Source: Novosphingobium sp. (GTDB lineage: Bacteria > Pseudomonadota > Alphaproteobacteria > Sphingomonadales > Sphingomonadaceae). From it: a DNA stretch of 64,000 nt. This document shows positions 1 to 8,842 of the stretch, one piece after another. Position 1 is the first letter of the stretch. Every line of letters begins with the position of its first letter. Location: the NCBI GenBank assembly GCA_017745295.1, contig JAGHZR010000001.1:62001-126000 (forward strand). The letters run 5' to 3'. Under the pieces are notes generated by a model. The model saw only the letters and a program-made list of their open reading frames with translations. It was not told the DNA's origin and did not search any database. The translations under genes and the position numbers were made by a program.

Positions 1-1456
1 GCTCGGCCACCGGCAGGCCCCGCGCCACGTTCATCAGCATGAGCGCGCGGGCATTGTCGTCGAGGCAATAACCGTGGCGCCGGTCCGGCACGACGCCGAC
101 CCCGTGCTGGAGCATGCCGGTGCCGTCGCTCATCGCCAGCACCGCGGAGAGACCCGGCGTCGCGGTGATCGGGGGCACTGCCTGTCCGGGCGCCGGTTCG
201 GGAGGACAGGCACGGGTAACGAGGCGCAGTCCGGCATCGGCAAAGCGCGGCCAGATCATCTCGCGCCCCCGCGCCCAGGCGCGGCGCTGCATGGCGGAAA
301 GGTCAGCCGGGCGATCGAACAGGGCGTTGACGGCCTCGGCGATGGCCTCGCTTGAACCCGGCTCGATCAGGCGACCGATATCCTCGCCCAGCAATTCGCG
401 GGCATGGACATAGGGGGTCGAGACCACCGCCTTGCCCAGCGCCACCGCATAGCTGAGCGTGCCCGAGGTCGATTGCTGGAGGCCGAGATAGGGCGTAAGA
501 TAGATGTCGCAGGCTTCGAGCTGGTCGAGCAGTTCGTCGGTCTCCAGGAAGCGGTTTTCCCAGGCGATATGCGCCGAGACACCGAGGTCTTCGGCCAGCG
601 CCTGCAATTCCTCGCGGTAGGCCTCGCCCTCGTGGGCGACGAGGTTGGGATGCGTCGCGCCGATAATGCGGTAGACCGCCTCGGGATGTCGAGCGACGAT
701 CGCGGGCAGCGCGCGGATCGCATTCTCCAGCCCTTTGCCGCGACTGAGCAGCCCGAAGGTCATCAAGACCTTGCGGCCTTCCAGCCCCAGCTTTTCCTTG
801 AATTCGTCATGGCGACCGAAGGGGCGGTCGGGGGCGCCGTGCTCGATCACTTCCAGCACGCGCGCGGGCGCGCCATAGTCGCTTTCCAGAAGATCGCGCG
901 AGTGTCGGGACATGACCATGATCCGCGAGGCGCGCGCGATCAGGTGGCGCAGGATCTCCCGCTGGCGCTCGGAAGGCGCGGACAGCACGGTGTGCAAGGT
1001 CAGCACCAGCGGCGCGGCGAGCCGGTCCACGAAGTCCAGCACCATCTCGCCGTCAGGGCCGCCGAAAATCCCGTATTCGTGCTGGAGCCAGACCGCATCC
1101 ACCCCGGCCTCGTTGATCCGGCGGGCGGCGCGGGCATAGTCCTCGGGATCGTTGCAGGCGATCGTTCCGGCAAGGTCGCCATAGTCCAGGTGCTGCGCGG
1201 GATCGTCGAGCGCATAGACGTCGATAGCGGTCTCCGGATGAAATTCGCCCAGCTTCTCGAAGACGTCGGTGGTGAAGGTGGCGATGCCACACTTCCGCGG
1301 CGCGAAATTGCCGACCAGCGCGATATGGAGCGGCCGACGGAGCGCCCCCTCCCCCGGATCGCTGTCGACAGAGATCGCATCGAAGATCGAACGAACTTTA
1401 TCGGAATCCGCTTCACGTTCTTGGTCACGTGCTCGTTCACGAGGCATCAGGCTCAT
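1..1456 (-). CDS. GT4-like glycosyltransferase, C-terminus cut by window edge
   Basis: The minus-strand frame is open from 1456 to the left edge (about 485 codons) and has no stop in the window, so the C-terminus is missing. The N-terminal 40 residues are charged. A GT-B Rossmann start follows (HIALVGNFAPRKCGIATF, about residues 44-61), and a GT4-type nucleotide-sugar half lies near residues 220-400 (FGLLSRGKGLE, PYLGLQQSTSGTLSYA, the latter resembling the donor-binding region). The last visible part (GYCLDDNARALM) matches the extra C-terminal module seen in some long alphaproteobacterial GT4 proteins. ATG at 1447 is an alternative start three codons in; neither start has a strong ribosome-binding site. 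It is transcribed divergently from the AST operon. A role in surface glycan or mannoside metabolism is inference; the acceptor is unknown. Confidence 0.8.
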   Translation of the reverse strand, partial: MSLMPRERARDQEREADSDKVRSIFDAISVDSDPGEGALRRPLHIALVGNFAPRKCGIATFTTDVFEKLGEFHPETAIDVYALDDPAQHLDYGDLAGTIACNDPEDYARAARRINEAGVDAVWLQHEYGIFGGPDGEMVLDFVDRLAAPLVLTLHTVLSAPSERQREILRHLIARASRIMVMSRHSRDLLESDYGAPARVLEVIEHGAPDRPFGRHDEFKEKLGLEGRKVLMTFGLLSRGKGLENAIRALPAIVARHPEAVYRIIGATHPNLVAHEGEAYREELQALAEDLGVSAHIAWENRFLETDELLDQLEACDIYLTPYLGLQQSTSGTLSYAVALGKAVVSTPYVHARELLGEDIGRLIEPGSSEAIAEAVNALFDRPADLSAMQRRAWARGREMIWPRFADAGLRLVTRACPPEPAPGQAVPPITATPGLSAVLAMSDGTGMLQHGVGVVPDRRHGYCLDDNARALMLMNVARGLPVAE

Positions 1457-1753
1457 GTGCACCCCGCATCGATGGGAGGAGAATGCTCAATGAAAGCCTC
1501 AAAGCGCCATGAGTTTCCCGCTGCACTGCAAAATATTCGTCATAAAGCGGCAGGACGCCCGCCCTTGAAGCCGTTCGGAGCGCGGAATTCCGCTATGTTC
1601 ACATTTGTGCAGTTGCGAATCGCACCTTTCCGCCATCGGATCGCGCCTGAAAGTATAGACAAAAAAGCGCGGTCCGCTTCTGCACGGCATGGACTTGGCC
1701 ATGGCGCTTTCCTATGTCCGCTCTACGCGCAACAGAGAAACGACGGGAATACG
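1457..1753. other. Divergent intergenic region before the AST operon
   Basis: This region of just under 300 bases separates the glycosyltransferase from the DUF1338 gene and must hold promoters for both. No convincing gene was seen. A short plus-strand frame after GGAGGAG near 1475 stops after a few codons. A GTGC/GCAC inverted pair around 1606-1625 could be an operator, but it is weak. The sequence is more AT-rich than its neighbours, as expected for a promoter region. Confidence 0.4.
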
Positions 1754-2785
1754 ATGCCCTCCGCCTCCAGCCTTTTCGCAGATCAGGATCAGACGCTCTT
1801 CCGCCTCGTTTCGGCGGCGATTGGCGCCGATGCCGCGAGTTCCGCCCTCACCGCCCTCACCATCGATCCCGCGCTTTCGGGCAGCGGCGAGACCGTCAGC
1901 CGCGCACAGATCGCGATGGCCCTCAACGCCGCGCTCTTCGCCGACCTGCTGGACCGCGTGCCGACCGCCGCGCGCTATGTGCAATCGGTGCGCGAGGCGG
2001 GCGAGACGATCGTCTTCGACCACGGCGCCCTGCGCACGATCGACGGCGAGACCGGCGCCCTGCCTCGCGGTCAGGAGGCCTTCGCCCGCTTCCTTGTGCC
2101 GCTGGGCTACGAAGTGGGCGGGCTCTATCCGCTGCCCAAGCTGCGCATGACCGGTCGCGCCTATGTCCAGCGCGACCTGCCGGAGACGATTCCGCAGTTC
2201 TTCGTTTCCGAACTCCATGTCGATCAGCTTTCCGAAGGCGCGCAGGCGGCTTGCGCCACTGTCTTCGGCACGTCGACCGACCCGCTGGGCAAGGCCGAAT
2301 GGGCCGCGCTCGATACGCTGGCGGCAGAAGGCCGCTGCCCGTTCGACCAGGCCGTGATCGCGCTCAAGGGCGCGCTCGCCTGCTTCGAGCGCCAGCACGA
2401 GCCGCCGGCGCTGGCCGACTACGAAGTGCTGCTGCCCGAGACCAAGGAAGGCGCGTGGATCGCCACCGAGGGCAATGCCTTCAACCACGCGACCACCCGC
2501 ACCGCCAATGTCGCGGCGCTGGCCGAGGAACTCAGGGAAGACGGCTATCCGATGAAGCCCTCGGTCGAGATTTCGCAGAATGGCCGCGTGCGCCAGACCG
2601 CGATCCTCGCCGACAAGGTGGTGCGCCCGTTCCGCGAGGCCGACGGCAGCGAAGTGCCGTTGCCCGTGCCGGGATCGTTCTACGAATTCATCACCCGCGA
2701 CATCGATCCGGAGACCGGCAAGCTCGACCTCACGTTCGATTCCGGCAATGCCACCGGCATCTTCGCGGTGACGAGAGGCGCATGA
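1754..2785 (+). CDS. DUF1338 family protein (HglS/2-oxoadipate dioxygenase-decarboxylase superfamily)
   Basis: 343 residues. The protein keeps the residue pattern recalled for the DUF1338 enzyme HglS: H90 with R94 four residues later (DHGALR), H245 (FNHATTR) and E311 (FYEFITR). These correspond to the two His and one Glu metal ligands and the substrate Arg, so an active Fe(II)-dependent 2-oxoacid oxygenase/decarboxylase is plausible. HglS converts 2-oxoadipate to 2-hydroxyglutarate in lysine catabolism; the substrate here is unproven. It is the first gene of a four-gene run in which each next gene starts inside the previous stop (ATGA), so it is probably co-translated with astD, the M20 enzyme and astA. 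The start at 1754 follows a GGGAA site. The frame stays open far upstream, but that part is antisense to the glycosyltransferase and is not counted. Confidence 0.85.
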   Translation: MPSASSLFADQDQTLFRLVSAAIGADAASSALTALTIDPALSGSGETVSRAQIAMALNAALFADLLDRVPTAARYVQSVREAGETIVFDHGALRTIDGETGALPRGQEAFARFLVPLGYEVGGLYPLPKLRMTGRAYVQRDLPETIPQFFVSELHVDQLSEGAQAACATVFGTSTDPLGKAEWAALDTLAAEGRCPFDQAVIALKGALACFERQHEPPALADYEVLLPETKEGAWIATEGNAFNHATTRTANVAALAEELREDGYPMKPSVEISQNGRVRQTAILADKVVRPFREADGSEVPLPVPGSFYEFITRDIDPETGKLDLTFDSGNATGIFAVTRGA

Positions 2786-4200
2786 GCCTGCTCCGCTCGT
2801 TCGATCCGGCCAGCGGCGCGCTGGTCTGGGAAGGCGAAGCGGCGGACAGCACCGCCGTCGATGCCGCGCTGGGGCGCGCCCATGCGGCGTTTCCGGCCTG
2901 GGCCTCCCTGCCAGTCGCCACGCGGGTCGAGGCGGTCTTGCGCTACAAGGCCGTGCTGGAAGCCCGCAAGGACGCGATCGCCGAGGTAATCTCCCGCGAG
3001 ACCGGCAAGCCGCTCTGGGAAACGCGCACCGAACTCGCCTCGATGATCGGCAAGGTCGGCATCTCGATCGCCGCGCAGGCCGAGCGCGCGGGCGAGAAGC
3101 GGCAGGACATGCCCTTCGGCGCCGCCGTATTGCGCCACCGTCCGCATGGGGTGATGGCGGTGCTCGGCCCGTTCAACTTCCCTGGCCACTTGCCCAACGG
3201 CCACATCGTCCCCGCCCTGCTAGCGGGCAATACGGTGGTGTTCAAGCCCTCCGAAATGACCCCGGCGACCGGGCAGGCCATGGCCGATGCCTGGACTGAG
3301 GCAGGTCTTCCGGACGGCGTGTTCCAGATCGTCCACGGCGCCCGCGCCACCGGCAAGGCGCTGGTGGCGGGCCATATCGACGGGCTGCTGTTCACCGGCT
3401 CGGCAGGCGCGGGCGCGCATTTCCGGCGCATCTTCGCCGATCGGCCCGATGTGATCCTCGCCCTCGAACTCGGCGGCAACAACCCTCTCGTCGCGTGGGA
3501 CGGCGATGTGGACGAGGCCGCCTCGGTCGTCGTGCAATCGAGCTTCATCACCACCGGCCAGCGCTGCTCCTGCGCGCGCCGGTTGATCGTGCCGGACAAT
3601 GACTTCGGCACCGCGCTGGTCGATGCCGTCGCCGCGCTGGCAGACCGCGTCACCATCGGCGAATGGCACGAGACGCCCGAGCCATGGTTCGGCCCGCTGA
3701 TCTCGGCCGAAGCCGCCGTGGCCGCCAAGGCGCGCTTTGCCGACCTCATAGAGCGCGGCGCGACCGTCATCCGTGCCTTCAAGGGCGTGGAAGGCCGCAG
3801 CGGCGCCTTCGTCACCCCCGGCATTCTCGACGTGACAGGTATTGACGTGCCCGATGAGGAAGTGTTCGCCCCCATCGTGCAAGTGACCCGCGTGCCCGAC
3901 TTCGACGCCGCCATCGCCGCCGCCAATGCCACCCGCTTCGGCCTTTCGGCGGGCCTCGTCAGCACAGACGACGCCTTGTGGGACCGCTTCGTGCTGGAAA
4001 GCCGCGCGGGCGTGGTCAACCGCAACCGCCCGACCACCGGCGCGGCAGGCTCGATGCCGTTCGGCGGCCTGGGGGAAAGCGGCAACCACCGCCCCAGCGC
4101 TTATTACGCCGCCGACTACTGCGCCTATCCGGTCGCCAGTTTCGAGGCGGCGAGCGTGGACGGCAACAGCAGCGCGCTGGTTGGTAAGCTCAGCGGATGA
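2782..4200 (+). CDS. astD: N-succinylglutamate 5-semialdehyde dehydrogenase
   Basis: 472 residues, the family length. This NAD(P)-dependent aldehyde dehydrogenase oxidises N-succinylglutamate semialdehyde in the arginine succinyltransferase pathway. Visible hallmarks are the GPFNFPGHLPNGH segment typical of AstD, the catalytic Glu in LELGGNN (E229), and the catalytic Cys in GQRCSC (C262). The ATG at 2782 overlaps the stop of the DUF1338 gene by four bases. The next gene again overlaps by ATGA, so translation is probably coupled. Astd-type sequence together with astA downstream makes the assignment firm. Confidence 0.93.
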   Translation: MSLLRSFDPASGALVWEGEAADSTAVDAALGRAHAAFPAWASLPVATRVEAVLRYKAVLEARKDAIAEVISRETGKPLWETRTELASMIGKVGISIAAQAERAGEKRQDMPFGAAVLRHRPHGVMAVLGPFNFPGHLPNGHIVPALLAGNTVVFKPSEMTPATGQAMADAWTEAGLPDGVFQIVHGARATGKALVAGHIDGLLFTGSAGAGAHFRRIFADRPDVILALELGGNNPLVAWDGDVDEAASVVVQSSFITTGQRCSCARRLIVPDNDFGTALVDAVAALADRVTIGEWHETPEPWFGPLISAEAAVAAKARFADLIERGATVIRAFKGVEGRSGAFVTPGILDVTGIDVPDEEVFAPIVQVTRVPDFDAAIAAANATRFGLSAGLVSTDDALWDRFVLESRAGVVNRNRPTTGAAGSMPFGGLGESGNHRPSAYYAADYCAYPVASFEAASVDGNSSALVGKLSG

Positions 4201-5420
4201 CGGGCCTGACCGGAGCCGAACAGGACCTGCTCGCCCCGGTCGAGCGCGCACCGATCCTTGCCCACACGCTGGACTGGGCGGCGATCAACAGCGGCACCGG
4301 CAACCTTGACGGACTGGCCGCGATGGCGAGCCGCCTTGCCGATGCCTTCGCCGCGCTGCCGGGCGAGGTCAGGCTGGTCGATCCCGCCCCGGTCGAGAAA
4401 GTCGATAGCCAAGGCCAGACCCGCGAGGTCGTCCACGGGCGCCATCTCGTGCTCTCAGTGCGCCCCAAAGCGGAGCGGCGGGTGATCCTCACCGGCCATA
4501 TGGACACCGTCTATGCGGTCGATCACCCCTTCCAGACTTGCGACTGGCTGGACGCAAACACCCTCCACGGCCCCGGCACGGCGGACATGAAGGGCGGCCT
4601 CGCCGTCATGCTGGCGGGCCTAAAGGCATACGAAAGGGCCGCTTACGAGCGCGCCGGTCCGACGCTCGGCTACGATGTGCTCATCAACAGCGACGAGGAA
4701 ACCGGCTCGCTCTCCTCCGCCCCGCTGATCGCGCAGCTGGCGCAAGGCAAGCTGGCGGCGCTGACGTACGAACCGGCGCTCCTCAGCGGCCAGATGGCGC
4801 GCGCACGGCCCGGTTCGGGCAATTACGCGGTCGTCGTCCATGGCCGCTCCGCCCATGCCGGACGGAACCCCGAGGAAGGCCGCAACGCTATCCTCGCCGC
4901 CAGCGACCTCGCCCTGCGACTCGCCGCGATGCGCCGTCCCGGCCTTTCGGTGAACCCCGCGAAGATCGAAGGCGGCGCGCCCAACAACACCGTGCCGGAC
5001 CTCGCCGTGCTGCACTTCAACATGCGCCCGGCCACGCTCGAACTCGCCGCAGAAGCGCAGGCTTACATCAAAGCCGCCGTCGCCGAAGTCTCCGCCGCGC
5101 ATGAAGTGCACATGCACATCCACGGCCACGTCTCGCGCCCGCCCAAGGCGATCTCGGAGAAGACCGAAGCGCTCTACGGCCTCGTCAGCAAGGCCGCCGC
5201 CGACCTCGGCCAGCCGATGAGCTGGAAGGACACCGGCGGCGTCTGCGACGGCAACAACATCGCCGCCTGCGGCGTGCCGGTGCTCGATACCATGGGCGCG
5301 CTCGGCGGATCGATCCACTCGCCGGACGAATACCTGCTGGCCGATTCGCTCGACGCCCGCGCCCGCCTCACCGCCCTCGTCCTGCATAGACTGGACCGCC
5401 ACGGAGTTCTGCCCGCATGA
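4197..5420 (+). CDS. M20 family metallohydrolase, likely AstE substitute
   Basis: 407 residues. This is a zinc-dependent M20/M25/M40 amidohydrolase of the ArgE/DapE/carboxypeptidase G2 type. Metal-binding motifs are visible: TGHMDTV near residue 100, the bridging Asp in GPGTADMKGG, and the acid pair in NSDEETGS. A dimerisation-domain His is in GRSAHAG, and the last ligand lies in the C-terminal GGSIHSPDEY. It sits between astD and astA, overlapping both by four bases. The usual last AST step, succinylglutamate desuccinylation by AstE, has no astE gene here. Removal of a succinyl group from an N-acyl amino acid is chemistry well known in M20 enzymes such as DapE, so I infer that this protein supplies AstE activity. 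Confidence 0.85.
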   Translation: MTGLTGAEQDLLAPVERAPILAHTLDWAAINSGTGNLDGLAAMASRLADAFAALPGEVRLVDPAPVEKVDSQGQTREVVHGRHLVLSVRPKAERRVILTGHMDTVYAVDHPFQTCDWLDANTLHGPGTADMKGGLAVMLAGLKAYERAAYERAGPTLGYDVLINSDEETGSLSSAPLIAQLAQGKLAALTYEPALLSGQMARARPGSGNYAVVVHGRSAHAGRNPEEGRNAILAASDLALRLAAMRRPGLSVNPAKIEGGAPNNTVPDLAVLHFNMRPATLELAAEAQAYIKAAVAEVSAAHEVHMHIHGHVSRPPKAISEKTEALYGLVSKAAADLGQPMSWKDTGGVCDGNNIAACGVPVLDTMGALGGSIHSPDEYLLADSLDARARLTALVLHRLDRHGVLPA

Positions 5421-6436
5421 CATTCCTCCTGCGCACCGCCCAGGAAAAGGACCTCGAAGCGCTCTACCGCATGGCCAAGGGCACCGGCGGCGGCTTCACC
5501 AACCTGCCGCCCGACAAGCCGACGCTGGACGCCAAGCTGAAGCGCACCGCCAGGAGCTTTGCCCGCGACAGCGACGAGATCGCCAACGACCTCTTCGTCT
5601 TCATCCTCGAAGATACCGAGACCGGCAAAGTGCGCGGCACCTGCCAGGCCTTCTCGCAAGTCGGCACCGAGTTTCCGTTCTACTCCTACCGCCTCGGGCG
5701 GATCACCCAGCACTCCAAGGAACTGGACCGCACCTTCCGCGCCGAGATGCTGACGCTCTGCACCGATCTCGACGGGGCGAGCGAAGTGGGCGGCCTCTAC
5801 CTCGACGCCACCGAGCGTTCGGCGGGCGTCGGCAAGCTGCTGGCGCGCAGCCGCTATCTGTTCATCAAGGCGCACCGCTCGCGCTTCGGCGATACCACTT
5901 TGGCCGAGCTGCGCGGCGCCATCGACGATGCCGGCAACTCGCCATTCTGGGACGGCCTTGCCGGGCGCTTCTTCGACATGAGCTTCCGCGATGCCGACGA
6001 GTTCAACGCCAAGCATGGCAACCAGTTCATCGCCGACCTGATGCCCAAGCACCCGATCTACTGCGCCCTGCTCTCCGAAGCGGCGCGGCAGGTCATGGGC
6101 CAGCCGCACTATTCGGGGCGGCCCGCCATGCGCATGCTGGAAAACGAGAACTTCGCGTTTCAGAACTATGTCGACATCTTCGACGGCGGCCCGACGATGA
6201 TCGCGAAGACGGACCAGATCCGCACCGTGCAGGAAGCGCGCAGCGCCGCGATCACCGCGATCGCCGCAGCGGACGACACCGAAGCCAGCCACCTCGTCGC
6301 TACCGGCCGCCTCGCCGAGTTCCGCGCCTGCCTCGGCAAGATCGACGCGGCCGACGGCGGCGTGACACTGGATGCCGCCGCCGCCGCGCTGCTGGGCGTC
6401 GGGCCGGGAGATACGGTGACTTACGTCAACGCATGA
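5417..6436 (+). CDS. astA: Arginine N-succinyltransferase
   Basis: 339 residues, close to the family length. It transfers succinyl from succinyl-CoA to the alpha-amino group of arginine, the entry step of the AST pathway. The N-terminus (FLLRTAQEKDLEALYRMA), the conserved GGGFTNLP, the SRYLFIKAH region, and the long FWDGLAGRFFDM block are characteristic of AstA. The start codon overlaps the stop of the M20 gene. astB (succinylarginine dihydrolase) and astC (aminotransferase) are absent from the window, so the pathway must be completed elsewhere. Confidence 0.95.
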   Translation: MTFLLRTAQEKDLEALYRMAKGTGGGFTNLPPDKPTLDAKLKRTARSFARDSDEIANDLFVFILEDTETGKVRGTCQAFSQVGTEFPFYSYRLGRITQHSKELDRTFRAEMLTLCTDLDGASEVGGLYLDATERSAGVGKLLARSRYLFIKAHRSRFGDTTLAELRGAIDDAGNSPFWDGLAGRFFDMSFRDADEFNAKHGNQFIADLMPKHPIYCALLSEAARQVMGQPHYSGRPAMRMLENENFAFQNYVDIFDGGPTMIAKTDQIRTVQEARSAAITAIAAADDTEASHLVATGRLAEFRACLGKIDAADGGVTLDAAAAALLGVGPGDTVTYVNA

Positions 6437-6505
6437 AGCGCTTTACGCAACTGCCCCTTCCCGTTTTGCAATGGTTTCGCCATGGTCAGGGGTCATATTG
6501 AAGGC

Positions 6506-7207
6506 ATGGCTTCCCTTCCCGATACGCTTCGCTCCGCCGTGCTGCCCGACCCGATCCGCGCTGCGATCTTCGACATGGACGGGACCCTGCTCGACACCGA
6601 AGCCCTGCACGGCAAGGCTTTCGCGGTGACCGGCAAGGCAATGGGCCATCCGCTCCCGGCGGAGTTGCAGAATTCGATGGTCGGCATCCACCGCGACGGT
6701 TCGCGCCGTCTCGTGGCCGATCACATGGGTCCGGACTTCCCGCTCGACCGCTTTTTCGACGAGAGCGACATGGCTTTCATGGCCATGCTCGATGCCGGAA
6801 TTCCGCTGCGGCCCGGCGCCGAGGTGATTCTCGACCATTTCGCCAAGGCGGGCATACCGATGGCGATCGCCACTTCCTCGGAAGCCCCTTATGCGCAGCA
6901 GCGGCTGGAGAAGGCGGGGCTGCTGCGTTATTTCGACGTCGTCGTCACCCGCAACGATGTGACCCAGGCCAAGCCGCATCCGGAGCCTTACCTGCTCGCC
7001 GCCAGCCGCCTCGGCGTGGACCCGGCGCACTGCGTCGCCATTGAGGACAGCCCGGCGGGGGTGCGCTCGGCCACTTCGGCGGGAATCGCCACGGTCATGG
7101 TGCCCGACCTACTGCCCGCGACCGAGGAACAGACCCTGCTCTGCGCGGAAGTGCTTCCAAGCCTCCACGCGCTGCGGGACCTCCTGCTGGCGCCTGCCGA
7201 GGGCTGA
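6506..7207 (+). CDS. HAD family phosphatase/phosphoglucomutase-like
   Basis: 233 residues from ATG 6506; ATG 6482 would add eight residues. This is a subfamily IA HAD hydrolase with a C1 cap. Motif I DMDGTLLDTE is near residue 23, a motif II Ser is in ATSSEAP, the motif III Lys is in TQAKPHPEPY, and motif IV acids are in IEDSPAGV. That combination is typical of beta-phosphoglucomutase and sugar-phosphate phosphatases, but the substrate cannot be read from sequence. It lies about 70 bases downstream of astA on the same strand without an obvious terminator, so it may be read from the AST promoter. A metabolic link to arginine breakdown is not evident. Confidence 0.88.
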   Translation: MASLPDTLRSAVLPDPIRAAIFDMDGTLLDTEALHGKAFAVTGKAMGHPLPAELQNSMVGIHRDGSRRLVADHMGPDFPLDRFFDESDMAFMAMLDAGIPLRPGAEVILDHFAKAGIPMAIATSSEAPYAQQRLEKAGLLRYFDVVVTRNDVTQAKPHPEPYLLAASRLGVDPAHCVAIEDSPAGVRSATSAGIATVMVPDLLPATEEQTLLCAEVLPSLHALRDLLLAPAEG

Positions 7208-7280
7208 GGATTCATTGGGTCGTGCATAGCTCGGCCTACCCGCTGGACCGAATCTCTCCGATCTCGCTACGGGCGGGCGG

Positions 7281-7481
7281 ATGAGCATCATCGCCACCAT
7301 CATGAATTCGACCACCGGCCAGCCCATCCAGAAGATGACTTTCGGCCGCATGCCCAAGCCCTGGGCCAGCTTCAACCTCGCCAGCGGCGAACTCGTCACC
7401 GCCGACCGCGTCCATGTCGGCAAGCCCGCGCCGGGCAAGTTCGTGGCGCCCGTAGAAGTCTGGGTTACGCCGAAGGACTGA
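7281..7481 (+). CDS. Small conserved-looking hypothetical protein
   Basis: 66 residues, unrecognised. Almost every codon ends in G or C, which is strong coding evidence in a frame this short. The start follows a purine-rich GGGCGGGCGG stretch. The sequence has no signal peptide, membrane segment or Cys. It contains a Pro/Gly-rich second half (VGKPAPGKFVAPVEVWV) suggesting small beta structure. It ends 9 bases before the convergent stop of maiA. No function proposed. Confidence 0.65.
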   Translation: MSIIATIMNSTTGQPIQKMTFGRMPKPWASFNLASGELVTADRVHVGKPAPGKFVAPVEVWVTPKD

Positions 7482-7490
7482 CCGCCGACC

Positions 7491-8123
7491 TCACCTTTTG
7501 TCCGGCTGCCGGTCGGGATGCGCGGCGATGAACGCCGGATGCTCCCGGCAGGCCGCCTCGATCCGGGTCAGGTGCGGATAAGCGCCGAGATCGCAGGAAA
7601 ACCGCCGCGCATTGTAGAGCTGCGGCACCAGCACACATTCGAACAATCCGGGCGCATCGAACAGGAAATCCCCCGCGCCCCGCTCGGCAAGTCGCGCCTC
7701 GACACCCTCGAACGTGCGGGCGATCCAGTGGCGATACCAGGCGTCGATGTCCTCCTGCCCATGGCCGAGATCGTGCTTCAGGTACTTCAGCACCGGCAGG
7801 TTGAGCGGCGCATGGAGTTCGGTGGCGATCGCCATCGCCAGTTCGCGCGAGGCAAAGCGGTCCTCGACATCGCGGGGGAGCAACGGCCGATCGGGAAAGC
7901 TCTCGTCGAGCCATTCCAGGATCGCCATCGACTGGGCGTAGATACGCCCGTCGATCTCCAGCGCCGGAACACCGCCGTAGGGGTTTAGGCGGCGATATTC
8001 CGCGGAGCGCTGCTCCCCGTCGAGCAGGTTGATCGCAACCTGCTCGTATTCAAGCCCTTTGAGACCCAGCGCGATGCGCAGGCGATAACTCGTGGAGCTG
8101 CGCCAGTAGCCGTAGAGCTTCAC
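7491..8123 (-). CDS. maiA: Maleylacetoacetate isomerase (zeta-class GST)
   Basis: 210 residues. It isomerises maleylacetoacetate to fumarylacetoacetate with glutathione, after homogentisate ring cleavage in tyrosine catabolism. The N-terminal SSTSYRLRIALGLKG motif is the zeta-class glutathione-binding signature; NPYGGVPALEIDG and the SMAILEWLDE segment complete the thioredoxin-like domain, followed by the helical GST-C domain. The start is GTG at 8123, five bases past the stop of the VOC gene, so the two are in one operon with hppD and phhA. hmgA and a classical fumarylacetoacetase are not in the window. Confidence 0.92.
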   Translation of the reverse strand: MKLYGYWRSSTSYRLRIALGLKGLEYEQVAINLLDGEQRSAEYRRLNPYGGVPALEIDGRIYAQSMAILEWLDESFPDRPLLPRDVEDRFASRELAMAIATELHAPLNLPVLKYLKHDLGHGQEDIDAWYRHWIARTFEGVEARLAERGAGDFLFDAPGLFECVLVPQLYNARRFSCDLGAYPHLTRIEAACREHPAFIAAHPDRQPDKR

Positions 8124-8127
8124 GCTC

Positions 8128-8682
8128 TCAGGTCTCCGCCGCGATCTTCTCGTGCAGCCAGGCGGCGTGGCGCGGGGCCTTCTTGGTGCGCGACCATTCC
8201 TCCAGCATGTCCTCGGCCACGGCCTTGAGCTGGGCCATCTGGCTGGCGGTGCCGAACTGCCAGGCCAGTTCGAGACGGTGGCCATTGGGGTCGAAGAAGT
8301 AGATCGACTTGAACACGCCGTGGTGCACCGGCCCGACCACCGACAGTCCACGCGCCTCGGCACGGTGCTTCGCCGCGAGCAGGCCTTCCTCGCTCTCGAC
8401 CTTGAAGGCGATGTGCTGGACCCAGGCCGGGGTCGCCGCGTCGCGGCCCATTTCCGGCGCGTTGGGCAGTTCGAAGAAGGCCAGCACATTGCCGCCGCCG
8501 CAGTCGAGGAAGACATGCATGTAGGGATCGGGCGCGCCGGTGGAGGGCACCTTGTCCTCGGCGATGGCGAGCATGAAATCCATGCCCATCACCTCGCGGT
8601 AGAACTCCACGGTCTCCTTGGCGTCGCGGCAGCGGTAGGCGACATGGTGGATTCCACCCAGAACGGGGGTTGTTTCAGTCAT
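8128..8682 (-). CDS. VOC (glyoxalase/dioxygenase fold) protein in tyrosine operon
   Basis: 184 residues from the ATG at 8682. The vicinal-oxygen-chelate fold is clear: LGGIHHVAYRCRD at the N-terminus, an internal second module with VQHIAFKV, and FFDPNGHRLELAWQ near the end. The His residues of the first and second modules and the Glu of RLELAW are candidate metal ligands. The reaction is unknown. It lies between hppD and maiA and next to a palindromic repeat, so a role in aromatic amino acid breakdown, or in clearing a reactive by-product, is likely by context only. The open frame upstream of 8682 reads through that repeat and is not coding. Confidence 0.88.
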   Translation of the reverse strand: MTETTPVLGGIHHVAYRCRDAKETVEFYREVMGMDFMLAIAEDKVPSTGAPDPYMHVFLDCGGGNVLAFFELPNAPEMGRDAATPAWVQHIAFKVESEEGLLAAKHRAEARGLSVVGPVHHGVFKSIYFFDPNGHRLELAWQFGTASQMAQLKAVAEDMLEEWSRTKKAPRHAAWLHEKIAAET

Positions 8683-8712
8683 CTTCTCTCTCCGTATTCC
8701 CGAGGTGGTGTG

Positions 8713-8820
8713 CCGCTCACCCTTCGACAAGCTCAGGGTGAGCGGGGAGAGGTTGGCCCTCTTCTCTTCCCCGTTCAAAAACCAGTTCCGCTCATCCTGA
8801 GCCTGTCGAAGGATCATCCC
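8713..8820. repeat. Pair of oppositely oriented palindromic elements
   Basis: Two short palindromes sit between hppD and the VOC gene. The first (8713-8745) has perfect 10-base arms CCGCTCACCC/GGGTGAGCGG around TTCGACAAGCTCA. The second (about 8790-8816) carries the same core in reverse (CTGAGCCTGTCGAAGG). The motif resembles dispersed REP-like repeats frequent in sphingomonad genomes. They may fold in the polycistronic message and modulate stability or partial termination after hppD. Confidence 0.8.
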
Positions 8821-8842
8821 CGCCACAGGCCCGGCAAGCAGC

